Made by a program: the position numbers and the translations under genes | Assembly (NCBI GenBank): GCA_024235895.1 | Contig: JACKLM010000002.1 | Location: 868,001-932,000, forward strand | Length of the DNA: 64,000 bases | Reading direction: 5' to 3' | Source of the DNA: Burkholderiaceae bacterium | GTDB taxonomy: Bacteria > Pseudomonadota > Gammaproteobacteria > Burkholderiales > Burkholderiaceae_C | In this document: piece after piece, positions 6,655 to 13,223 of the stretch | How positions within the stretch are numbered: position 1 is the first letter of the stretch | Layout of the letters: every line of letters starts with the position of its first letter | Notes under the pieces: generated by a model | Told to the model about the DNA's origin: nothing | Seen by the model: the letters and a program-made list of their open reading frames with translations, nothing else | The model's database searches: none

Positions 6655-7217
6655 TGACCCAGAACGCAGCGCAGGACGAGTTCGAGGCCCGGGTCGCACC
6701 GATCTGGGCGCGGGCGCAGGCGGGCGACGAGGAGGCCTATCGCGACGCGCTGCACCGTATCGCGCAGCGGCTGCGCGGATGGCTGCGGCGGCGCATGCAG
6801 ACGCTGCCCGACGATGTGGAGGATCTGGTGCAGGAGACCCTGCTGGCCGTGCACCTGCAGCGCGGGACCTGGGACCCGACGCTGCCGCTGGGCGCCTGGG
6901 TGCTGGCGATCGCGCGCCACAAGCTGATCGACCTGTGGCGGCGTCGCGGCCGACGCGACGCGCTGCACATGCCGCTGGACGATGTCGACGAGACGCTGAT
7001 GGCGACCGCCGACACCGAGGCGCCGGCGCGGCGCGACCTGCTGCAGCTGCTGGACGAGCTGCCCGAGGCGCAGCAGCGCGCGATCGTGCTGACCAAGATC
7101 GAGGGGCTGTCGGTGGCCGAGGCGTCGGCGCGCACCGGGGCGTCGGTGTCGGCGATCAAGGTGCAGGTGCACCGTGGGCTCAAGCGGCTGGCAGCGCGTG
7201 TGAGGAGCGAGCCATGA
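6654..7217 (+). CDS. ECF-family RNA polymerase sigma factor (SigF/NrsF-associated type)
   Basis: A 187-residue sigma-70-family protein with region 2 at about residues 28-95 (L-P-D-D-V-E-D-L-V-Q-E-T-L-L-A-V-H...P-L-G-A-W-V-L-A-I-A-R-H-K-L-I-D-L-W-R-R) and region 4 at about 120-180 (L-L-D-E-L-P-E-A-Q-Q-R-A-I-V-L-T-K-I-E-G-L-S-V-A-E-A-S-A-R-T-G-A-S-V-S-A-I-K-V-Q-V-H-R-G). It should direct core polymerase to GTAACC/CG promoters, of which three lie within 2.4 kb. The stop overlaps the anti-sigma start (ATGA). The ATG at 6654 is the only standard start in frame before residue 48; a stop lies just upstream at 6630. Confidence 0.9.
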   Translation: MTQNAAQDEFEARVAPIWARAQAGDEEAYRDALHRIAQRLRGWLRRRMQTLPDDVEDLVQETLLAVHLQRGTWDPTLPLGAWVLAIARHKLIDLWRRRGRRDALHMPLDDVDETLMATADTEAPARRDLLQLLDELPEAQQRAIVLTKIEGLSVAEASARTGASVSAIKVQVHRGLKRLAARVRSEP

Positions 7218-7849
7218 GGACCGACGAACTGATCACGATGCTGGCGCGCGGCGCCGGCGCCGCGCCGCGCGCACCCGCCGCGGCGCGGATTGCCCCGGCG
7301 CTGCTGGTCGGCGGCGTGGCGGCGCTGGCCCTGTCGCTGTCGATGCGCAGCGCGGTGCCGTCGCTGCTGCTGGCCGAGCCGGGGATGCTGCTGAAGATCG
7401 GCTATGCCCTGGCGCTGGCCGTGGGCGGCGGCTGGCTGGCCGCGCGCCTGGGGCGGCCGCTGGCGCGAACCGCGGCGCCGGTGCGCGTGCTCGCGGCCAC
7501 GCTGGCGCTGATCGTGCTGCTGGGGTCGGCCGTGGTCGCGCTGGCGCCCGACGGGCAGCGGCTGGCGCAGGTGCTCGGCGAATCGTGGCGGACCTGCGCG
7601 CGCGACGTCCTGCTGGTCTCGCTGCCCGCGCTCGCCGGCGCGCTCTGGGCCCTGCGCGGGCTGGCGCCGACACGCCCGCGTGCGGCCGGTGCAGCCGCCG
7701 GGCTGGCCGGCGGCGCGGTCGGTGCGGTCGCCTACGCCTTCACCTGCCCCGAGCTCTCGGCCGCGTTCGTCGCCGTCTGGTACACCCTGGGGGTCGGCGC
7801 CGCGGCGGCGCTCGGCGCGCTGCTGGGGCCGCGTCTGCTGCACTGGTGA
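7214..7849 (+). CDS. nrsF: NrsF-type (DUF1109) membrane anti-sigma factor
   Basis: A 211-residue protein with about six hydrophobic segments and a short cytoplasmic N-terminus (M-R-T-D-E-L-I-T-M-L), the layout of DUF1109/NrsF anti-sigma factors that sequester their ECF sigma at the inner membrane. Two conserved cysteines are visible at residues 128 (W-R-T-C-A-R-D) and 178 (A-F-T-C-P-E-L). Their 50-residue spacing equals that of the two signal-sensing cysteines known in Caulobacter NrsF, which relieves SigF inhibition on chromium or cadmium stress. The four-base overlap with the sigma gene implies translational coupling. The inducing signal here is inferred to be metal or oxidant stress. Confidence 0.85.
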   Translation: MRTDELITMLARGAGAAPRAPAAARIAPALLVGGVAALALSLSMRSAVPSLLLAEPGMLLKIGYALALAVGGGWLAARLGRPLARTAAPVRVLAATLALIVLLGSAVVALAPDGQRLAQVLGESWRTCARDVLLVSLPALAGALWALRGLAPTRPRAAGAAAGLAGGAVGAVAYAFTCPELSAAFVAVWYTLGVGAAAALGALLGPRLLHW

Positions 7850-7917
7850 GCCCGCAGCACCCGGGTCGCATGCGCACGCCGTCGCCAGCGCCGAGGAGGC
7901 TGTCCGCAGCGGGGCGT

Positions 7918-7943
7918 GTAACCGATCGACCGCGCCGGGCGTA
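7918..7943 (+). promoter_or_regulatory. ECF promoter before arsS
   Basis: GTAACC (7918-7923), 16 bases, CGTA (7940-7943), followed by a leader of about 50 bases to the arsS ATG at 8001. It is the best placed of the three elements and would put the arsenosugar operon under the adjacent sigma factor. Confidence 0.7.
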
Positions 7944-8000
7944 AGGATCTTGCAGCGCCGGCGTCGCCGGCCAGCCCGCCGACCCCGATACTTGCCGCCC

Positions 8001-8990
8001 ATGCACGCCACGCTGCCCCTGCTCGCCAAGACCGACTTCCCCGCGATCCGCCGCGACACGCTGCAGACGCTGCAGGTCAACCTCGGCTACCGCTGCAACC
8101 AGCGCTGCCTGCACTGCCACGTCAACGCCGGCCCGGATCGCACCGAGGCGATGGACGAGGAGACGCTGGCGCTCGTGCTGCAGGTCCTGCAGGCGCGCCG
8201 CCTCGAGACGCTCGACTTGACCGGCGGCGCACCCGAGCTGCACCCGCGGTTCCGCCAGCTGGTGCGCGACGCGCGCGCGCTCGGCGTGCGCGTGATGGAC
8301 CGCTGCAACCTGACGATCCTGTCCGAGCCCGGGCAGGAGGACCTGGCCGGGTTCCTCGCCGCGCATCGCGTCGAGGTCGTCGCCTCGCTGCCTTGCTACA
8401 CGGCCGACAACGTCGACCGCCAGCGCGGCGCGGGCGTCTTCGACCGCAGCATCGACGGCCTGCGCCGGCTCAACGCGCTGGGCTACGGCGACGGCCGCAG
8501 CGGGCTGGTGCTGGACCTGGTCTACAACCCGCAGGGCGCGTCGCTGCCGCCGCCGCAGGCGGCGCTCGAGGCCGACTACAAGCGCGAGCTGAAGACGAAC
8601 TTCGGCATCCGCTTCGACCGCCTGTTCGCGATCGCCAACATGCCGATCCAGCGCTTCGGCAGCACCCTGGTCAGCAAGGGCGAGTTCGCCGGCTACATGG
8701 CGCTGCTGCGCGGCGCGCACCGCGACGAGAACCTGGCCGGCGTCATGTGCCGCAGCCTGGTCAGCGTCGACTGGCAGGGCTGGCTGCACGACTGCGACTT
8801 CAACCAGATGCTCGGCCTGCCGGCCGCGCTGCCCGGGCGGCGCCCGCGCGCCCACCTGCGCGACCTGCTGGCGACCGACCCGCATGGCGCGCCGATCCGC
8901 GTGGCCGACCACTGCTGGGGCTGCACCGCCGGCCAGGGCAGCAGCTGCGGCGGCGCACTCGACGGCGAGCCGCCTGCGGCCGCCGCCTGA
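8001..8990 (+). CDS. arsS: Arsenosugar biosynthesis radical SAM protein ArsS
   Basis: A 329-residue radical SAM enzyme. The cluster motif C-N-Q-R-C-L-H-C (Cys 32, 36, 39) lies in N-L-G-Y-R-C-N-Q-R-C-L-H-C-H-V-N-A-G-P. The C-terminal half matches the ArsS extension: C-R-S-L-V-S-V-D-W-Q-G-W-L-H-D-C-D-F-N-Q-M-L, then W-G-C-T-A-G-Q-G-S-S-C-G-G-A, whose extra cysteines may bind an auxiliary centre. ArsS is understood to couple the 5'-deoxyadenosyl radical from SAM to a dimethylated arsenic species, giving 5'-deoxy-5'-dimethylarsinoyl-adenosine. Three genes follow closely in the same direction and suit the next steps. The start follows family length; the Shine-Dalgarno is poor. Confidence 0.92.
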   Translation: MHATLPLLAKTDFPAIRRDTLQTLQVNLGYRCNQRCLHCHVNAGPDRTEAMDEETLALVLQVLQARRLETLDLTGGAPELHPRFRQLVRDARALGVRVMDRCNLTILSEPGQEDLAGFLAAHRVEVVASLPCYTADNVDRQRGAGVFDRSIDGLRRLNALGYGDGRSGLVLDLVYNPQGASLPPPQAALEADYKRELKTNFGIRFDRLFAIANMPIQRFGSTLVSKGEFAGYMALLRGAHRDENLAGVMCRSLVSVDWQGWLHDCDFNQMLGLPAALPGRRPRAHLRDLLATDPHGAPIRVADHCWGCTAGQGSSCGGALDGEPPAAAA

Positions 8991-9009
8991 TTCCGGCGCG
9001 CCGCCGCCG

Positions 9010-9687
9010 ATGGCGCCGACGCTCGGCATCGTGATGCCGGTGCTCGACGAGGCGGCCGGCCTGGCGCCGCTGCTGCAGGCGCTGCAGCCGCTGCGCGCGC
9101 GCGGCGCCGAGCTGGTGGTCGTCGACGGCGGCAGCACCGACGGCACGCCGGCGCTGGCGGCCCCGTTTGCCGACCAGGTGATCGCCGCGCCGCGCGGCCG
9201 CGCTCGGCAGATGAATGCCGGCGCCGCGGCCTCGCGCGCGCCGCGGCTGCTGTTCCTGCACGCCGACACCCGGCTGCCGGCGGATGCCGATGCACGCGTC
9301 GCCAGGGCGCTGGCGCGTGCGCCCTGGGGCCGCTTCGACGTCCGCATCGACGGCCGCTCGCGCTGGCTGCCCCTCGTCGCCGCGCTGATGAACCTGCGAT
9401 CGCGGCTGACCGGCATCGCCACCGGCGACCAGGCGATCTTCGTGCGCCGCGACGCCTTCGACCGCATCGGCGGCTTCCCCGACCAGCCGCTGATGGAGGA
9501 TGTCGAGATCAGCCGCCGCCTGCGCGCGATCGGCCGCCCGGCCTGCCTGCGCGCGCGCGTCGTCACCTCCGGCCGGCGCTGGGACGCGCACGGCGCGTGG
9601 CGCACGATCCGGCTCATGTGGCGGCTGCGCTGGCGCTACTGGCGCGGCGAGTCGCCGCAGTCGCTGGCCGAGGCCTACCGGCGATGA
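9010..9687 (+). CDS. Arsenosugar-type family 2 glycosyltransferase (TIGR04283-like)
   Basis: A 225-residue GT-A protein. G-I-V-M-P-V-L-D-E-A opens the nucleotide-sugar fold, V-V-D-G-G-S-T-D-G-T is the GT2 signature, F-L-H-A-D-T-R-L-P is the DxD-like metal site, and G-D-Q-A-I-F-V-R-R-D-A-F-D-R-I-G-G-F-P plus L-M-E-D-V-E-I-S-R-R-L form the acceptor/catalytic region. This subfamily is linked by co-occurrence with ArsS and is thought to act on the arsenoribosyl moiety; no exact reaction can be read from sequence. It begins 19 bases after arsS and overlaps the next gene by four bases. An upstream start overlapping arsS is possible but lacks homology. Confidence 0.85.
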   Translation: MAPTLGIVMPVLDEAAGLAPLLQALQPLRARGAELVVVDGGSTDGTPALAAPFADQVIAAPRGRARQMNAGAAASRAPRLLFLHADTRLPADADARVARALARAPWGRFDVRIDGRSRWLPLVAALMNLRSRLTGIATGDQAIFVRRDAFDRIGGFPDQPLMEDVEISRRLRAIGRPACLRARVVTSGRRWDAHGAWRTIRLMWRLRWRYWRGESPQSLAEAYRR

Positions 9688-10313
9688 ACGCTGCGGGCGC
9701 CATGCGCTGGCGGCTGATCGTGATGGCCAAGGCGCCGGTCGCGGGACAGGTCAAGACGCGGCTGATCCCGGCGCTGGGCGCAGAAGGCGCGGCCGCGCTG
9801 GCGGCAAGGCTGCTCGCGCACACGATCGAGCAGGCGGAGGCGGCGGCGCCTGCGCAGCGCGAGCTTTGCGTCGCACCCGACCCGGCGCACCCGGCCTTCG
9901 CCGACTGGGCCGGGCGGCCAGGCTGGCGGTGGAGCGCGCAGGGTACGGGCGACCTCGGGGCGCGCATGGACCGCGCGCTGACGCGCGCGCTGGCCGACGC
10001 GCCGGCGGCGCTGCTGATCGGCAGCGACGCGCCGGCACTGGGCGCCGTGCGGCTGCGCGACGCGGCCGCGGCGCTGCGCGAGCACGACGCCGTCTTCGTC
10101 CCGGCGCTGGACGGCGGCTACGCCCTCGTCGGGCTGCGCCGCCCGGCGCCGACGCTGTTCGACGGCATCGCGTGGAGCACGCCGGCGGTGATGGCGGCCA
10201 CGCGCGATCGCGCCGCCGCCGCCGGGCTGCGCTGGGCCGAGCTGGCACCGGTGGCCGACATCGACGAGCCGGCCGACCTGGCGCGGCTGCCGGCGAGCTG
10301 GCGGCGTGGCTGA
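9684..10313 (+). CDS. Arsenosugar-type glycosyltransferase (TIGR04282/DUF2064)
   Basis: A 209-residue protein with the DUF2064 N-terminus L-I-V-M-A-K-A-P-V-A-G-Q-V-K-T-R-L-I-P, resembling nucleotidyl/glycosyltransferases, followed by G-D-L-G-A-R-M-D-R-A, L-I-G-S-D-A-P-A-L and F-V-P-A-L-D-G-G-Y-A-L-V-G-L. The C-terminus V-A-D-I-D-E-P-A-D-L-A-R-L is typical. It pairs with the preceding GT2 gene in ArsS clusters. The ATGA overlap at 9684 fixes the start and indicates coupling. Likely role: activation or transfer of a sugar or glycerol unit to the arsenosugar; this is inference from context. Confidence 0.85.
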   Translation: MNAAGAMRWRLIVMAKAPVAGQVKTRLIPALGAEGAAALAARLLAHTIEQAEAAAPAQRELCVAPDPAHPAFADWAGRPGWRWSAQGTGDLGARMDRALTRALADAPAALLIGSDAPALGAVRLRDAAAALREHDAVFVPALDGGYALVGLRRPAPTLFDGIAWSTPAVMAATRDRAAAAGLRWAELAPVADIDEPADLARLPASWRRG

Positions 10314-10410
10314 GCGCGCCGCGCGTCGCACTACCATCGGCGCCGCGACCGCGCCACGCTCGCCCGCCGCGGTGGGCATCATCCACGAGACCCACGCCAA
10401 GAGGACCGCC

Positions 10411-11256
10411 ATGCTCGCCATCGTCGGAGGCACCGGCCTGTACGAACTCCCCGGCCTGACGGTCGACGAACGCCTAGCCGGCGACACGCCGTTCGGTGCG
10501 CCGTCGGGCGAGATCGTCCGCGGCACGATGCACGGGCGACCGCTGCTGTTCCTCGCGCGCCACGGCGCCGGGCACAAGCTGCTGCCGCACGAGGTCAACT
10601 ACCGCGCCAACGTGTTCGCGCTCAAGCGCGCCGGGGCGACGATGCTGCTCGGCTTCTCGGCGGTCGGCAGCCTGGCGCAGGAGGTCGAGCCCGGGCATCT
10701 GGCGATGCCCGAGCAGTATTTCGACTGGACGCGTGGCGCGCGCGAGCGCAGCTTCTTCGGCGGCGGCGTGGCGGCGCACATCTCGACCGCCAAGCCGGTC
10801 AGCGCGGCGCTGGTCGACGCCTTCGTCGCCGCCGGCCGCACGGTGGGCGTCGACGTGCACCGTGGCCTCACCTACGCCTGCGTCGAGGGCCCGCGCCTCG
10901 GGACGCAGGCCGAGAGCTACTTCCTGCGCGGCGCCGGCTGCCAGCTCGTCGGCATGACCAACGTGCCCGAGGCCTTCCTCGCGCGCGAGGCGCAGATCGC
11001 CTACGCCACCGTCGGCCTCGTCACCGACTACGACTGCTGGATGGACGATCCGACCGCGCATGTCAGCGTGGCGGCGATCTTCGAGCGCTACGGCCGCACG
11101 CTGGACGGCGCGCGGCGCGTGCTGCAGGCCATGCTCGCGGCACCGCTGCCCGCGCCCGAGCCCGAGATCCGCACCGCGCTGGCCAGCGCGGTGCTGACGC
11201 CCGACGACGCGCTGACGCCGGCGCAGCGGGCGTGGATGGAGGTGCTGCGGCGCTGA
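10411..11256 (+). CDS. mtnP: Purine nucleoside phosphorylase, MTAP/MTIP family
   Basis: A 281-residue phosphorylase. A-I-V-G-G-T-G-L-Y-E-L-P-G-L opens the PNP/MTAP fold, A-R-H-G-A-G-H-K-L-L-P-H-E-V-N-Y-R-A-N-V-F-A-L-K gives the phosphate and ribose site, Q-L-V-G-M-T-N-V-P-E-A-F-L-A-R-E-A follows, and V-T-D-Y-D-C-W-M-D-D near the C-terminus sets base recognition. It would cleave 5'-methylthioadenosine or 5'-methylthioinosine with phosphate. Downstream of arsS it could instead release adenine from the arsenic-adenosyl intermediate, a step the arsenosugar route needs. A 97-base gap separates it from the glycosyltransferase gene, so it may also have its own promoter. The start has AAGAGGA before the ATG. 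Confidence 0.85.
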   Translation: MLAIVGGTGLYELPGLTVDERLAGDTPFGAPSGEIVRGTMHGRPLLFLARHGAGHKLLPHEVNYRANVFALKRAGATMLLGFSAVGSLAQEVEPGHLAMPEQYFDWTRGARERSFFGGGVAAHISTAKPVSAALVDAFVAAGRTVGVDVHRGLTYACVEGPRLGTQAESYFLRGAGCQLVGMTNVPEAFLAREAQIAYATVGLVTDYDCWMDDPTAHVSVAAIFERYGRTLDGARRVLQAMLAAPLPAPEPEIRTALASAVLTPDDALTPAQRAWMEVLRR

Positions 11257-11308
11257 GAGCCTGTGAAGCATTCCGCCGCCCCTGCCCTCGTCGCGCCTTG
11301 CTGCCGTC

Positions 11309-13165
11309 ATGGACGCTGACGACACCGCGCTGCGTTACGCTGCGGGGGTGCCGCCATCCAGCCCGAACGCTCCGTCCGACGCCGCCGTGGGCGCCGAAGC
11401 CGACCGCCTGCGCAAGCGCCGTGCCCCGCGCGGCCGCGGCGTCGACCCCGCCGTGCGCAACGAGCTGCGCGGCTGGCTGGCCGAGGTTTGCGGCGAGGCG
11501 CCGCCGCGGCGCGACCGGCTGATCGAATACCTGCACCTCGTCAACGACAAGCTCGGGCGGCTGCCTGCACCGTACCTCGCGGCGCTCGCCGAGTGGCTGC
11601 GGCTGTCGCAGGCCGAGGTCTTCGAGGTCGCGAGCTTCTACCACCACTTCGAGGTCGTGCGCGAGGACGATGCGCCACGCCCGGCGGCAGGCGCCGCGCC
11701 GACGCTGACCGTGCGCGTCTGCGACAGCCTGCCGTGCGAGCTCGCCGGCGCGCGCGATCTGCTCGCGCGGCTGCCGGCGCTGCTCGGCCCCGGCGCGCGC
11801 GTCGTCCGCGCGCCCTGCGTCGGCCGCTGCGACTGTGCGCCCGTCGCGGTCGTGCACCAGCATCCGGTCGTGCACGCGACGCCCGGGGCGGTGCACGACG
11901 CGGTGCGCAGTGGCAAGCGGCTCGACCGCGTCGAAGGGCATGTCGACCTGGCCGCCTACCTCGCCGCCGGCGGCTATGCGCTGGCGCGCGACTGTGCCGA
12001 GGGCCGGCGCGATGTCGACGACCTGATCGCCGAGCTGGACCGCGCCGGGCTGCGCGGGCTCGGCGGCGCCGGATTCCCGGCCGCGCGCAAGTGGCGCATC
12101 GTGCGCGCGCAGCCGGCGCCGCGGCTGATGGCGGTCAACGCCGACGAGGGCGAGCCCGGCACCTTCAAGGACCGCTGGTGCCTGGAGCGCGACCCGCACC
12201 GCTTCCTCGAAGGCATGCTGGTCGCGGCCTGGGCCGCCGGCGTCGACGCGGTCTGGATCTACCTGCGCGACGAGTACCACGGGCTGCGCGCGATGCTCGC
12301 CGCCGAGATCGACGCCTTGCAGCGCGCCGCACCGCTGCCGCTGCCGGCGATCGAGCTGCGCCGCGGCGCCGGCGCCTATGTCTGCGGCGAGGAGTCGGCG
12401 ATGATCGAATCGATCGAGGGCCGGCGCGGCATGCCGCGGCTGCGCCCGCCGTATGTCGCCGAGCGCGGGCTGTTCGGCCGCCCGACGCTGGTGCACAACG
12501 TCGAGACGCTCTTCTGGGTGCGAGAGATCCTCGAGCGCGGCGGCGACGGGTTCGCGTCGCACGGCCGCCACGGCCGCCGCGGGCTGCGGCGGTTTTGCGT
12601 CAGCGGTCGCGTGCGCGAGCCGGGGGTCAAGCTGGCGCCGGCCGGGATCACGCTGCGCGAGCTGGTCGACGAGTATTGCGGCGGCATGGCCGACGGCCAC
12701 GCGCTGTACGCCTACCTGCCCGGCGGCGCGTCGGGCGGCATCCTGCCGGCGCGGCTGGCGGACCTGCCGCTGGACTTCGACACGCTGCAGCCGCAGGGCT
12801 GCTTCATCGGCTCGGCGGCGGTGATCGTGCTGTCGCAGCACGACCGCGCCGCCGACGCTGCGCGCAACACGATGCGCTTCTTCGCCGACGAGTCCTGCGG
12901 CCAGTGCACGCCCTGCCGCGCCGGCACCGCCAAGGCGGTCGCGCTGCTCGACGCGCCGGTGTGGGACCGCGCGCTGCTCGCCGACCTGTCGGCGGTGATG
13001 CGCGAGGCGTCGATCTGCGGCCTCGGGCAGGCGGCGCCGAATGTCGCCGACGGCGTGCTGGCGCACTTCGGGCACGAGGTCGGCGCGGCGGGCGACGAGG
13101 GCGGCACGGGCGCGGCTGCGGGCGCGGCCGGGCCCGCGGCCGCTGCGCCGAGGGGATCGTCGTGA
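11309..13165 (+). CDS. fdsB: NAD-dependent formate dehydrogenase diaphorase, FdsG-FdsB (NuoE-NuoF) fusion
   Basis: A 618-residue fusion. Residues about 45-200 are a NuoE/FdsG thioredoxin-like 2Fe-2S domain with C-D-S-L-P-C and C-V-G-R-C. Residues about 205-590 are a NuoF/FdsB domain with L-R-G-L-G-G-A-G-F-P-A-A-R-K-W and A-Y-V-C-G-E-E-S for NADH and FMN, N-A-D-E-G-E-P-G-T-F-K-D-R, and the 4Fe-4S motif C-G-Q-C-T-P-C-R with a later S-I-C-G-L-G. It passes electrons from the alpha subunit to NAD+ in a soluble complex. The Ala-rich tail is low complexity. The alpha-subunit gene follows after 58 bases. In Cupriavidus-type fds operons these two domains are separate genes. Confidence 0.9.
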   Translation: MDADDTALRYAAGVPPSSPNAPSDAAVGAEADRLRKRRAPRGRGVDPAVRNELRGWLAEVCGEAPPRRDRLIEYLHLVNDKLGRLPAPYLAALAEWLRLSQAEVFEVASFYHHFEVVREDDAPRPAAGAAPTLTVRVCDSLPCELAGARDLLARLPALLGPGARVVRAPCVGRCDCAPVAVVHQHPVVHATPGAVHDAVRSGKRLDRVEGHVDLAAYLAAGGYALARDCAEGRRDVDDLIAELDRAGLRGLGGAGFPAARKWRIVRAQPAPRLMAVNADEGEPGTFKDRWCLERDPHRFLEGMLVAAWAAGVDAVWIYLRDEYHGLRAMLAAEIDALQRAAPLPLPAIELRRGAGAYVCGEESAMIESIEGRRGMPRLRPPYVAERGLFGRPTLVHNVETLFWVREILERGGDGFASHGRHGRRGLRRFCVSGRVREPGVKLAPAGITLRELVDEYCGGMADGHALYAYLPGGASGGILPARLADLPLDFDTLQPQGCFIGSAAVIVLSQHDRAADAARNTMRFFADESCGQCTPCRAGTAKAVALLDAPVWDRALLADLSAVMREASICGLGQAAPNVADGVLAHFGHEVGAAGDEGGTGAAAGAAGPAAAAPRGSS

Positions 13166-13223
13166 AGGGGCCGCGCCGCTCCCTGGCGCGGGTCCCGCAG
13201 CGCCCGACGCGGAGGGTCGTCCA

